Shown here piece by piece: positions 1 to 8,709 of a stretch of 23,321 nt of DNA; position 1 is the first letter of the stretch; every line of letters begins with the position of its first letter. The stretch is taken from NCBI GenBank assembly GCA_046350595.1, contig JAXMAC010000048.1, forward strand, positions 1 through 23,321, read 5' to 3'. The stretch comes from JAHFOW01 sp046350595 (GTDB lineage Bacteria; Planctomycetota; Brocadiia; Brocadiales; Brocadiaceae). A model generated the notes under the pieces. The model worked only from the letters and a program-made list of their open reading frames with translations. It was not told where the DNA came from and did not search any database. The position numbers and the translations under genes are program-made.

Positions 1-171
1 GAACTTGGTGTTGGTGCAGTGGTGGTAGAGGGTATGACAGGTCATTCAAGTTTAAGTATGTTACAGAAGTATTCACATACAGGATTAGATAGCAAACAGA
101 AGGCTATACAGGCATTAACAGAGCATGTATTAGCCACAGGTCAAAACACATTAAAGGCTGTAGCGCAATGA
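1..171 (+). CDS. Tyrosine recombinase/integrase, C-terminal fragment (5' end outside window)
   Basis: The frame is open from the first base and stops at TGA 169-171, giving 56 residues. It contains GHSSLSMLQKYSH, the end of a tyrosine recombinase catalytic domain: His at residue 15 is the second conserved active-site His, and Tyr at residue 24, nine residues later, is the nucleophile that attacks DNA. The same spacing is found in XerC/XerD and phage integrases. The Arg-containing motifs lie left of the window. The helical tail after the Tyr is longer than in Xer proteins and looks more like a phage or island integrase. It ends 196 bp from the 3' end of the tmRNA gene, a classic target for such enzymes, so it probably belongs to an element integrated there. 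A domestic recombinase cannot be excluded from this fragment. Confidence 0.75.
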   Translation, partial: ELGVGAVVVEGMTGHSSLSMLQKYSHTGLDSKQKAIQALTEHVLATGQNTLKAVAQ

Positions 172-367
172 AAAAGGTACGACATAAGTATATTAGGCAA
201 TACAGGCAGATGCCTTGTTTGCCACTATTTATAATGCAGTCCAGCTGATATAATATATAAAAACGAAATTTATGTGCACAATTTATCCATTAAAGGTGTA
301 ACCATCCACAATGTGTCTCCAGCCGAAAAATCGCATTCCTAAGTCATTTAATATCAACAAGTTAAAA

Positions 368-718
368 TGGAGGCGGAGGGAATTGAACCCTCGTCCCTAG
401 ATATTGCGATATAAGCTTCTACGTATATAGTCTATTTTCTTCAGTCTCATCATCCAGCCCTCCAACAGACAGGATTTCTGGCGACCAGCTCAGCTTAGAA
501 TTTCGCCCGGTTTCCACTAAGCAAAGAAACCAAGCTAACCTGCTGCGTGTCGTTTCATAAACCTCGCAGGTAAGACTTATGAAACGTGGTTGCTTAATTA
601 GGCAGCCATTGCCATTGGTTCGGCATTTAAATTTTTTGCCAGGTTTTTAATGAGGCCGCCTGACAACCTCAATACGCCACTTATATCCCAAATTATCCGG
701 TCGAATCCTTTCGCCCCC
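368..718 (-). ncRNA. ssrA: Transfer-messenger RNA (tmRNA)
   Basis: tmRNA rescues stalled ribosomes and tags the incomplete peptide for proteolysis. On the minus strand the 5' end reads GGGGGCGAAAGGATTCGAC, a hallmark tmRNA start. Its first seven bases pair with CGCCTCC before the discriminator A at 368, with one G-U. The T arm (GAGGG, TTCAATT, CCCTC) is intact. CCA is not encoded and must be added. The first pseudoknot is visible as GAGG/CCTC interleaved with CAGG/CCTG. The tag reading frame most likely resumes at GCC 622-624 and ends at TAA 598-600, giving AEPMAMAA after the tmRNA-borne Ala. An earlier in-frame GCA at 637-639 could be mistaken for the resume codon, but it lies where other tmRNAs have the A-rich segment before resumption. 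Length is 351 nt, a normal one-piece tmRNA. Confidence 0.95.
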
Positions 719-723
719 TTAAT

Positions 724-729
724 ATAATA
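724..729 (-). promoter_or_regulatory. Possible -10 element of ssrA
   Basis: TATTAT on the minus strand ends six bases before the tmRNA 5' end, the right distance for a sigma-70 -10 box. No convincing -35 is present at 16-18 bp, so this rests on position and a 5/6 match only. Confidence 0.3.
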
Positions 730-856
730 GTTTGATGAGATATGATATACAGAAATGACTCAATGTAACAAGGTAATATTCGGTTCAATTATAACATGAG
801 ATATCAGATTTGCAATTTGATTAATTTTTCGTTTCCGATATCTTTTCATGAAAAGG

Positions 857-906
857 TGGCAAGCTGACTTCCAAAGAAAAGGAGGAAAGAGGAAATCAGC
901 TTGCCA
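857..906. repeat. 16-bp inverted repeat with purine-rich loop
   Basis: Arms 857-872 and 891-906 are complementary except at one position. That position is C-A when read as plus-strand RNA but G-U when read as minus-strand RNA, so a minus transcript would form an unbroken 16-bp stem. The 18-base loop (873-890) is all purine on the plus strand and contains GGAGG. It lies between the divergent tmRNA and lipoprotein genes, about 140 bp from the tmRNA start. No long T run follows on the plus strand; the minus strand continues with CCTTTTC, a weak terminator-like tail. It could be a terminator for a transcript coming from the right, a small-RNA hairpin or a relic of an element. I see no gene in the rest of 719-1009. 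Confidence 0.6.
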
Positions 907-1009
907 AAAGGAGAACAATTACGCTATTATAAACAACCTTTACTCAATAAATGTTCCATTTTTATAATTTTTTTTGTGTTTATTGGTTCATGGATTATAA
1001 TTACCCGTT

Positions 1010-1462
1010 ATGAGAAGATACAGAATAATTTATACAGGGTTAGTTGGTCTCTTTTTATTTGGATGTAGTACGACTTCACAGAGGATATTGACGGATATAG
1101 ACCGTCAAATGAGTGACCTTACAAAAACCACTCAAACCCTTGAAAAAAGGGTCGATGATTTAGCGAGGTCTGTTTCCCTGATTGTAAATGATGGAAATGA
1201 TTTGCATAATGAGGTATATAGTGCAAGGAGTCAGGGTAAAAAGGTTGAACAAAGGGTTGATGAAGTAGAAACGTTGGCAAAGAGTTTGGACGAACGAACA
1301 AATAAGCAGGAAGCAAGTCATAAGGCATTGGAGGAAGACCTGAATAAACGGGTGGACGATATCCAGAAGTCGATGGTTGAGTTATCCAATCGTTTGGAAG
1401 TGCTGAAGTTGGATATAAAGGATAAAGTGAAGGAAAATATCGGACAACCAGCAACTCCCTAA
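1010..1462 (+). CDS. Coiled-coil lipoprotein, function unknown
   Basis: The 150-residue product starts with MRRYR, a hydrophobic stretch (residues 6-18) and the lipobox LFGC, so Cys19 should be lipid-modified after signal peptidase II cleavage. From about residue 25 to 142 the protein is almost entirely charged and helical. Heptad-like segments such as KRVDDLARSV and KRVDDIQKSM suggest a long coiled coil exposed to the periplasm. The layout recalls Lpp/OmpH-like or YbgF-like coiled-coil lipoproteins, but I recognise no specific family. No clear Shine-Dalgarno precedes the ATG, and the frame has no better start. It is followed after 50 bp by a small membrane protein and then an HtrA protease, suggesting an envelope-related role. 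Function is inference only. Confidence 0.75.
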   Translation: MRRYRIIYTGLVGLFLFGCSTTSQRILTDIDRQMSDLTKTTQTLEKRVDDLARSVSLIVNDGNDLHNEVYSARSQGKKVEQRVDEVETLAKSLDERTNKQEASHKALEEDLNKRVDDIQKSMVELSNRLEVLKLDIKDKVKENIGQPATP

Positions 1463-1512
1463 CCCGTGAAGATTATTTCAATTAATGTGCAAAATAGTAT
1501 CACGTATTTAAA

Positions 1513-1731
1513 ATGAACACACTCAAAAAAATGTTCCTTATCTTTGGAATAGGTTTCGCGTACTGTTCTGTTGTTTACATTACCTTTTACGCCGTTGCCA
1601 GGGTTTACAGCACAAGTGATCCTATTCTGGCAAAAAAGGTTGTAATTTTAGCGTTTTTTGTAAACATAATTATTTTTATAGGTAGTTGGTATTTATTTTA
1701 TAAATTGAAAATTCTCAAAGAAAAAAAATGA
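1513..1731 (+). CDS. Small two-helix membrane protein, function unknown
   Basis: The 72-residue product has two hydrophobic segments, about residues 7-30 and 43-64, with Lys residues at both ends (MNTLKK and KLKILKEKK). This predicts an inner-membrane hairpin with both termini in the cytoplasm. There are no conserved catalytic motifs and I do not recognise the family. Its stop codon is one base from the ATG of the HtrA protease gene, so the two are almost certainly co-transcribed and probably translationally coupled. It could assist or regulate the protease or signal envelope state, but the sequence does not show this. Confidence 0.65.
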   Translation: MNTLKKMFLIFGIGFAYCSVVYITFYAVARVYSTSDPILAKKVVILAFFVNIIIFIGSWYLFYKLKILKEKK

Positions 1732-1732
1732 A

Positions 1733-3244
1733 ATGTGCAAAAAAGTAATTTTCGTTCCGGCGATTATTATTCTTTTTTTTCTCTCTTGCAGTAATTCTTA
1801 TGCAGGTCAAAATGCAGAGGTTGATAAATTAAAAAAAGAACTTCTGGAACTTGAAAAGGTTACCAATCCGCTGATTCAGACATTTCGAAAGGTTTCACAG
1901 CTTATTACGCCTTCAGTTGTAAGTATAAATACTGAAAAGAAGGAACTCCCCAAATACAGTCCTGAAAATAAGCAACCGCCGCCACCGCAACAAAATTTTT
2001 CTCCAAAACGTGAGCGTGAGTATCATACCGAAGATGTCCCCAAAAAGGGCCTTGGTTCGGGCATTATTGTCGATGAGCGAGGGTATATTTTAACGAATAA
2101 TCATGTCGTTAGCGGTTTTTCTGAAAATGAAGTAACCGTCGTTACCTACACCGGTGAACAATACAAAAATGTTAAAATTGTTGGAGTTGATCCAAACACA
2201 GACCTGGCGATTATTAAAATTGAAGGTGGTGGATTTATACCTGTCGAATTTGGAAATTCTGATGAAGTGCAGGTAGGCGACTGGGTAATTGCAGTAGGCA
2301 GCCCTTTCGGATATCAGCAAACGGTTTCAACGGGTATTATCAGCGCCAAGGGGAGAACTCATGTCATACCGTTAGTCCTTCCTTTTATGTACGAAGATTT
2401 TTTTCAGACGGATGCAGCAATTAATCCGGGAAATAGCGGAGGACCGCTGGTGAATCTGAGGGGGGAGGTAATTGGTGTAAACACGGCGATAGCGACCAGG
2501 TCTGGCGGTTTTCAGGGTGTTGGATTTGCAATTTCAGCAGCTATTGCAAAAGAGACGGTTGAAAATATTATGACTGAAGGGATGGTGGTAAGGGGGTACA
2601 TGGGTGTAGGCACCCATGACATCAATGATGAGTTGGCTGCAACGCTTGGATTGAGAGACAAGAAAGAAATAACCTATCGCTTTGGCTTGCCGGCGGGAGA
2701 AGGGGCATTTGTTTTGGAGGTATGGAGCGACACTCCGGCATCCAAAGCAGGTATCCAGCCCGGAGATATTATCCTGGAGATCGGCGGTAAAAAGATACGA
2801 AATACCACTGATCTCCAATACGCTATCCGGCGGGCAAAGGTCGATTCAAATGTTATGGTAAAGATTTTCCGCGATGGTTCTGAACATGACCTCGATGTCC
2901 TGGTTGAACGTCAACCTGAAGATCTTTCGGGCAAGACATATGTTGCCATACGGAAATTGGATGAGCCTACAAAGGTTTCTTTGGGATTGATTGTCAATGA
3001 TTTAAATCCGGATATTGCACGGTCCATGGGTTACGAAGGTGAAAAGGGTGTTCTGGTTGTTGATGTAGAACTGAATAGCCCGGCACATCTTGCCGGTATC
3101 CAACCGGGCGATTTAATTAAAAAAGTAGGGGCAAAAGACGTTCATTCTGTATTGGAATTTTTAACAATTGTGGACGAGTATGCAAAGGATAATAAGACCG
3201 TGAGTATTTTTATAAAGAATAAAGGGTTCATAACGTTGAAATAG
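1733..3244 (+). CDS. htrA: HtrA/DegP-family periplasmic serine protease with two PDZ domains
   Basis: HtrA proteases degrade or refold damaged envelope proteins. The 503-residue product has a signal sequence (about 1-24; SYA before residue 25 would suit signal peptidase I, while FLSC at 16-19 is only a poor lipobox). A Pro-rich linker (72-100) and a trypsin-like domain (about 105-280) follow. The catalytic triad is complete: His124 in TNNHVVSG, Asp157 in NTDLAIIKI and Ser235 in NPGNSGGPL. Two PDZ domains follow, about 285-395 and 415-500, both with the AGIQPGD signature. The first has an insertion around RDKKEITYRFGLPAGEGAF that is not usual. Length and order match DegP/DegQ. It abuts the small membrane protein upstream, and the c-di-GMP enzyme starts 32 bp downstream, so all may share a transcript. 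Confidence 0.93.
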   Translation: MCKKVIFVPAIIILFFLSCSNSYAGQNAEVDKLKKELLELEKVTNPLIQTFRKVSQLITPSVVSINTEKKELPKYSPENKQPPPPQQNFSPKREREYHTEDVPKKGLGSGIIVDERGYILTNNHVVSGFSENEVTVVTYTGEQYKNVKIVGVDPNTDLAIIKIEGGGFIPVEFGNSDEVQVGDWVIAVGSPFGYQQTVSTGIISAKGRTHVIPLVLPFMYEDFFQTDAAINPGNSGGPLVNLRGEVIGVNTAIATRSGGFQGVGFAISAAIAKETVENIMTEGMVVRGYMGVGTHDINDELAATLGLRDKKEITYRFGLPAGEGAFVLEVWSDTPASKAGIQPGDIILEIGGKKIRNTTDLQYAIRRAKVDSNVMVKIFRDGSEHDLDVLVERQPEDLSGKTYVAIRKLDEPTKVSLGLIVNDLNPDIARSMGYEGEKGVLVVDVELNSPAHLAGIQPGDLIKKVGAKDVHSVLEFLTIVDEYAKDNKTVSIFIKNKGFITLK

Positions 3245-3276
3245 GTATAGTATTTTTTTGTTTCATATCGTAGACG

Positions 3277-5934
3277 GTGCAACAATCGGAGAAAAAGAAC
3301 ATTCTGACAGAAGAAGAGTATTTCAAAAATTACAGTCAAATTCTTGCAGCGAAATTAGAAGCGAAGACGTTAGAATTAGAGAAAGAAATTGCTTTACGTA
3401 AGCAGCGGGAAACACGGCAGAATACACAATTTGCCATGACGGATATACTGGCGAAATCAGCATCGCTCAATGATGCTGCGCCCCGGATATTACAAAATAT
3501 TTGTGAAGGTTTTGGCTGGGAAATTGGCGAATTGTGGCAAGTGGATAGTGATTCTAATGCAATGGGTCTGAAAAATATGTGGCATGTGCCTTCCACGGAG
3601 TTGGCCGGCTTTGCTGAATTTAGCCGTGAATTTACGTTTTCCAAAGGCGCTGGTTTACCCGGCAGGGTTTGGGTAAACGGCCAGCCGGTTTGGATAACGG
3701 ATGTTATAACAGACACTAATTTTCCCCGATCTACGATTGCGTCAAAACTAGGAATACATGGGGCAATGGCCTTTCCCATTATAAAAGGTAATGAGGTAAT
3801 TGGAGCGATGGTCTTTTTTACCAGGAACGTGCTTCACCCTGATGATAATCTTTCCAATGTTATGGCTGATATTGGCAGACGCATAGGCGCTTTTATTGAC
3901 CGCAGGGCTGCCGAGGGATTGCTTCAGGCTAGTGAGCATAAACACAGAATGTTGCTTCAAAATTTACCTCAAAAAATATTTCACAAGGACAGGAATTCCG
4001 TCTACGTGTCCTGTAATGAAAGTTATGCCAGAGATTTAAGAATTACGCCGGATTCGATTGCGGGAAAGACGGACTACGATTTTTACCCTACGGAATTGGC
4101 AGAAAAATATCGCGCAGGCGATAGGCGAATCATGGAATCGGGACAAACAGAGGAATTAGAGGAAAAATATATTAAAGATGGACAGGAGTTTATTATTCAA
4201 ATGGTGAAAACTCCCATTAAAGATGAGAACGGAAATGTTAGTGGAATTATCGGGATTTTCTGGGATATAACCGAACGGAAACATCTCGAAGAAACCAGAA
4301 GCCGGCTTTCGGCCATTCTTGAAGCAACCTCAGATTTCGTTGCCACTGCCAGTGTGGATGGATATATGTACTATTTAAATAAGGCGGCAAGGAGGATGAT
4401 CGGAATACATGATTTTGAGGATGTTACAAGGTTAAAAATATTTTCCTTTCATCCCCAACGGATAACAACCCTGATCCACGATGTTGGCATACCAACGGCA
4501 ATTGCAGAGGGGATATGGATCGGCGAGACCATCTTTCAGTGCCGTGATGGTAGGGAAGTTCCCGTTTCCCAGGTGATTATTGCCCATAAAACCAAGAAGG
4601 GCACGGTTGAGTATCTCTCTACCATAGCCCGTGACATTACAGAACGCAAGCGATTTGAGGAACAAATTGTCGTTATTGCAAATCGCGATCCGTTGACTGA
4701 CCTGTTTAATCGCAGGCGATTCCAGGAAGAACTGGAAAGTTGGATTGCCCATGCAAAGAGGTTCGATAATCAGGGGGCGTTATTGTTTCTCGATCTGGAT
4801 AATTTTAAATACATTAATGATTCCCTGGGTCATCAGGCAGGCGATAAACTCCTGATTAAATTGGCCTCTCTGCTCAGTGGAAGATTACGAGACACTGATG
4901 TGCTGGCGAGGCTGGGCGGCGATGAATTTGCCATAATTCTTCCGAATACAGACGTTAAACAGGCGCAATTAGTGGCAGATCAGATACGGCATTTGGTTCT
5001 GTATAATGCCTGCGTAGAGGATGGAAAGCCGCTTGATATCACGGTAAGCATTGGTGTTGCCCTTTTTCCCCAGCATGGCGATCTGGCTGAAGTGCTTCTC
5101 ACCAACGCCGATCTTGCCATGTACCGGGCTAAAGAGGAGGGGAGAAACCGTGTGTGTATTTATTCCACGGAGCAAAAGACGAGGATGGAGTCCCGGTGGA
5201 CGTGGGAAAACCGTATCCGGGAAGCGCTCAAGCAGAATCGCTTTGTGTTGTATGTACAGCCTATTCTTGATTTGCGAAAAAATAAGATTGTGGGGCATGA
5301 GGCATTACTCCGTATGATTGGCGAAATGGGAGAACTTATTCCGCCTGCTCAATTTCTGGATATTGCAGAGCGTTACGGGCTTATTCATGATATAGATTAC
5401 TGGGTGGTGCGGGAATCAATTCATCTTATAGAAAGACTCCAGCAAAGCGACAACCCACCGTACCTTGAAGTTAATCTATCGGGAAAGTCCCTCACGGATG
5501 CAAAATTAATGCCTTTAATAAAGAAAGAATTGTCGAAATCAGTCATCGACCCAAAAAATCTCGTCTTCGAAATTACCGAGACAGCCACGATCGAAAACAT
5601 CGTTGATGCGCAGCGCTTTGTAACGGAATTAAAGAGTATGGGATGCCGGTTTGCGCTCGATGATTTTGGGATGGGGTTTTCTTCCTTTAATTATCTCAAG
5701 CATTTGCCGGTGGATTATTTAAAGATCGATGGGACGTTTATTCACAATTTGTTATATGACCCGGTAGACCAACATCTGGTTAAGGCAATGGTGGAAGTGG
5801 CATGCGGGTTGGGAAAGAAGACCATCGCAGAATTTGTGGAAAATAAAGAGACGGTCTGCAAGTTACAGGAGCTTGGCGTTGATTACGCCCAGGGCTATCA
5901 CATTAGCAAACCGCATGCAGTATCAGATTTGTAG
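3277..5934 (+). CDS. GAF-PAS-PAS-GGDEF-EAL cyclic-di-GMP synthase/phosphodiesterase
   Basis: The 885-residue cytoplasmic protein has no membrane segment. In order: a short coiled coil (20-50), a GAF domain (about 55-208), PAS (about 219-338) and a second PAS (about 345-460), each ending in a DITER(K) motif. GGDEF follows (about 462-630, GGDEF at 547-551), then EAL (about 640-885, EALLR from 675). GGDEF enzymes join two GTP into c-di-GMP; EAL enzymes cleave it to pGpG. Both sites look active. The inhibitory I-site RDTD (538-541) sits five residues before GGDEF. The EAL metal and catalytic motifs (NLSG, EITET, DDFG, YLKID) are present. Which activity dominates depends on the GAF/PAS signal. The start is GTG; no ATG or good ribosome site is nearby. 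The c-di-GMP-type riboswitch candidate at 18140-18216 would be one possible local target. Confidence 0.93.
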   Translation: MQQSEKKNILTEEEYFKNYSQILAAKLEAKTLELEKEIALRKQRETRQNTQFAMTDILAKSASLNDAAPRILQNICEGFGWEIGELWQVDSDSNAMGLKNMWHVPSTELAGFAEFSREFTFSKGAGLPGRVWVNGQPVWITDVITDTNFPRSTIASKLGIHGAMAFPIIKGNEVIGAMVFFTRNVLHPDDNLSNVMADIGRRIGAFIDRRAAEGLLQASEHKHRMLLQNLPQKIFHKDRNSVYVSCNESYARDLRITPDSIAGKTDYDFYPTELAEKYRAGDRRIMESGQTEELEEKYIKDGQEFIIQMVKTPIKDENGNVSGIIGIFWDITERKHLEETRSRLSAILEATSDFVATASVDGYMYYLNKAARRMIGIHDFEDVTRLKIFSFHPQRITTLIHDVGIPTAIAEGIWIGETIFQCRDGREVPVSQVIIAHKTKKGTVEYLSTIARDITERKRFEEQIVVIANRDPLTDLFNRRRFQEELESWIAHAKRFDNQGALLFLDLDNFKYINDSLGHQAGDKLLIKLASLLSGRLRDTDVLARLGGDEFAIILPNTDVKQAQLVADQIRHLVLYNACVEDGKPLDITVSIGVALFPQHGDLAEVLLTNADLAMYRAKEEGRNRVCIYSTEQKTRMESRWTWENRIREALKQNRFVLYVQPILDLRKNKIVGHEALLRMIGEMGELIPPAQFLDIAERYGLIHDIDYWVVRESIHLIERLQQSDNPPYLEVNLSGKSLTDAKLMPLIKKELSKSVIDPKNLVFEITETATIENIVDAQRFVTELKSMGCRFALDDFGMGFSSFNYLKHLPVDYLKIDGTFIHNLLYDPVDQHLVKAMVEVACGLGKKTIAEFVENKETVCKLQELGVDYAQGYHISKPHAVSDL

Positions 5935-6130
5935 GGCAAAATCATGCAGAAAAGGTTGGATTGAGCTTATGCGAAACCCAATGTCTCATTGTTTTCTGAG
6001 CATCCAAAAGGATAATCGACCGCTAATAAAAACAGGATAATGATAGTGCAGGTTAACGAATAAATATAATTTCTTGTTAACAGAGCTTTGGTCTCCTTTG
6101 CGGTTACACTGCATTATTGATTCAACTTTG

Positions 6131-8443
6131 TTATTCTTTGCCTGTGTCTGAAGGACTATTGCTTTCAGTAGTTGGCAGTTCGTTGGTGATGTAATCGCAA
6201 TCAGGATATTTACTGCACCCAAAGAATATACCGCCTTTTTTCGAACGCCGTTGTACCAACTCTCCGTCGCAACCTTCTTTGGCGCACTTTACGCCGGTAG
6301 GCAGCGATTTGATGTTTCTGCATTTTGGATATGCAGAGCATCCCATAAAGCGGCCTTTTTTACTGAACCGGATGACCATGAGACTGCCGCATTTTTCGCA
6401 TTTTTCATTGGTAGGTTCGGCTTTGGTTGTTTCACCCGTAAGAGATTTTGTGTTTTTACAATTGGGATATGCGGAACATGCCAGAAATTTTCCGTGCCGG
6501 CCTGTCTTTGTTACCATGGGGCTGCCACACTTCTCACACTTCTGGTCGGTAGTTTCCGGTTGCGCTGGTTCGCCTTTTTCATCCAGTGGTAGTGTGCTTT
6601 TGCATTTGGGAAATGCTGAACATCCAAGAAACTTGCCGTGCTTTCCCCATCGAACAACCATCGGTTGTCCGCAGATGGAACAAATTTGTTTACTTTCTTC
6701 AGGTGTGCCTTTTACGCTCTTCATCTCGCCCAGTGCCTTTTCTAAATCAACTTTGAAAGGGTTATAAAATTCCTTTAACACGTTCAACCAGTCTGTTTTT
6801 TCTTCTTCTATTTTATCAAGCTCATCTTCCATGTGTGAAGTAAATTTCACATCCATAATTTTAGAAAAATGTTCGATGAGTTTTTCCGTCACGAGTGTTC
6901 CCAGTTCCGTTGCATAAAATGCACGCTTTTCCTGTTTGACGTATCCGCGGTCCTGTATCGTAGAGATGATCGAAGCATACGTGCTGGGTCTGCCGATACC
7001 CATCTTTTCCAGAGTTTTAACGAGGGATGCCTCGCTGTAACGCGGAGGCGGCTGGGTAAAGTGCTGGGTAGGATCCAAAACGATCAATTCGAGTTTTTGG
7101 TCTTTTACCAGAGCCGGGAGAATTTGTTCTTCCTTTTCGATCTCTTGTCCTGAAATACGGGTATGTCCGTCAAAGAGTAATTCCCTTCCTTTTGCCTTGA
7201 AAACATACCTTTCCGCGGTAATTTCTGCGTCGGTAACTGCGTAGAGCGCCGGTTTCATCTGGCTTGCGACAAAACGATTCCAGATCAACTCGTAGAGTTT
7301 AAATTGGTCCTTTGTTAAGAACTCCTTTACAGATTCAGGCGTGTATTCGATAAGGGTAGGCCTGATGGCTTCATGCGCCCCCTGCGTCCCCTTCTTATTG
7401 GATGCGTGAATATTGGGTTTCTCAGGCAGATAGTTCTTGCCGTATTTATCTGCTATAAATTTTCTACAGGATGCCAGCGCCTGGTCTGCAATATGGAACG
7501 AATCTGTTCTCATGTACGTGATAAGTCCGACAGAACCTTCCTTTCCGGTATCAATACCTTCGTAAAGCTGCTGGGCAACGGTCATGGTCTTTTTTGTGCT
7601 GAATTGTAAACGGGTGGATGCCTGTTGTTGCATGAGACTTGTGGTAAAAGGCGGCGGTGCATTATTTCGCTTCTCCTGCTTTTTTACATTGATTACAATG
7701 AATTCGGCCTTTTGAATTTCCCGGACAATATCTTTTGCCTGTTGTTCATTTTTAATGTCAATATTTTCATTATTGAACTTTTGCAGGATAGCCTTAAACG
7801 CTTTTGTTTCTGCCGGTATACCTGGTGTATCAGAGAGAGTCTTTAATTCAGCGGTGATTTTCCAGTATTCCTGGCTTTTAAATGCCTTAATTTCCTTTTC
7901 CCGCTCGACAATAAGCCGGACGGCGACAGATTGAACGCGGCCAGCGCTGAGCCCCTTTGCAATCTTCTTCCACAAGAGGGGGCTTATCTGATATCCAACG
8001 AGACGGTCAAGGATTCTCCGCGCCTGCTGGGCATTGACCTTGGCCATATTAATGGGGCTGGGGTGTGCAAATGCCTCCTTGATGGCATCCTTCGTAATTT
8101 CATTAAAGGTGACCCGGCGCACCTTTTCATCTGGCAATTCGAGCACCTGAGACAGATGCCAGGCGATAGCTTCTCCCTCCCGGTCAAGATCTGAAGCCAG
8201 ATATACAGCATCAGCCTTCTTTGAATCATCTAATAATTCTTCAACCAGCTTTTTTCTGCCGGGGATTACCTTGTATTCGGGGGTGAAGTTGTTTTCCACA
8301 TCGACCGATAGTTTTTTCTGAGGCAGGTCCCTGATATGTCCCATAGACGAACAGACAAAATACGATGTGCCGAGAAATTTGCCGATCGTCTTTGCCTTGG
8401 CAGGGGACTCCACGATTACCATACTTTTTTTTACTTTGGCCAT
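6131..8443 (-). CDS. topA: DNA topoisomerase I (type IA) with four C-terminal zinc ribbons
   Basis: TopA relaxes negatively supercoiled DNA through a transient 5'-phosphotyrosine bond. The 770-residue product begins with a Toprim domain (VIVESPAKAKTIG, Glu12; SDLDREGE with Asp85 and Asp87 for metal) and has the active-site Tyr310 in ITYMRTDS. After the cleavage/strand-passage domains there are four four-Cys zinc ribbons (about residues 605-755): three with the pattern CxxCG...GCSAxPxC or close variants, and a last one starting CAKEGC. The short tail is acidic and Ser/Thr-rich. The start ATG at 8441-8443 is preceded by AGGTAG. It converges on the c-di-GMP enzyme gene and is divergent from the chaperone gene; the 196-bp convergent gap 5935-6130 holds no clear terminator. 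Length and order are normal for bacterial TopA. Confidence 0.97.
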   Translation of the reverse strand: MAKVKKSMVIVESPAKAKTIGKFLGTSYFVCSSMGHIRDLPQKKLSVDVENNFTPEYKVIPGRKKLVEELLDDSKKADAVYLASDLDREGEAIAWHLSQVLELPDEKVRRVTFNEITKDAIKEAFAHPSPINMAKVNAQQARRILDRLVGYQISPLLWKKIAKGLSAGRVQSVAVRLIVEREKEIKAFKSQEYWKITAELKTLSDTPGIPAETKAFKAILQKFNNENIDIKNEQQAKDIVREIQKAEFIVINVKKQEKRNNAPPPFTTSLMQQQASTRLQFSTKKTMTVAQQLYEGIDTGKEGSVGLITYMRTDSFHIADQALASCRKFIADKYGKNYLPEKPNIHASNKKGTQGAHEAIRPTLIEYTPESVKEFLTKDQFKLYELIWNRFVASQMKPALYAVTDAEITAERYVFKAKGRELLFDGHTRISGQEIEKEEQILPALVKDQKLELIVLDPTQHFTQPPPRYSEASLVKTLEKMGIGRPSTYASIISTIQDRGYVKQEKRAFYATELGTLVTEKLIEHFSKIMDVKFTSHMEDELDKIEEEKTDWLNVLKEFYNPFKVDLEKALGEMKSVKGTPEESKQICSICGQPMVVRWGKHGKFLGCSAFPKCKSTLPLDEKGEPAQPETTDQKCEKCGSPMVTKTGRHGKFLACSAYPNCKNTKSLTGETTKAEPTNEKCEKCGSLMVIRFSKKGRFMGCSAYPKCRNIKSLPTGVKCAKEGCDGELVQRRSKKGGIFFGCSKYPDCDYITNELPTTESNSPSDTGKE

Positions 8444-8549
8444 TTGTACTACCTAAGAATAGAGAAAGTCTAAACAAAAGACAAGATTTAAGCAGAGGAT
8501 ATAAAGAGTGTCAAGTTATTTCTTGAATGGAGAGAATGTAAAAAACCAG

Positions 8550-8577
8550 TTGATAATTGCGAAATAACGGATAAAAT
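8550..8577 (+). promoter_or_regulatory. Candidate sigma-70 promoter for the chaperone-ribF pair
   Basis: TTGATA (8550-8555) and TAAAAT (8572-8577) are separated by 16 bp, about 130 bp upstream of the chaperone start. The match is reasonable but the region is AT-rich, so chance is possible. Confidence 0.35.
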
Positions 8578-8709
8578 ATCCTTTTATTTTAAATTTTGCA
8601 TTATCTTGAGAATGGTGAGATAGATTCTTTACTTCACTCATTCTGAACAGCGTAAGGGTCTCAACACAGGCTGGTTAGAAATTCCTAAACATTCAATGAA
8701 GAGGGGGCT

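Noticed and set aside
5935..6130. Terminator between the convergent c-di-GMP enzyme and topA genes
   Set aside because: Only the short GTTAAC repeats around 6052-6080 are symmetrical; stem and T tract are too weak to call.
6251..8194. Several plus-strand ORFs of 73-162 residues across topA
   Set aside because: They lie entirely opposite topA, a complete gene with all motifs, and lack recognisable domains or ribosome sites.
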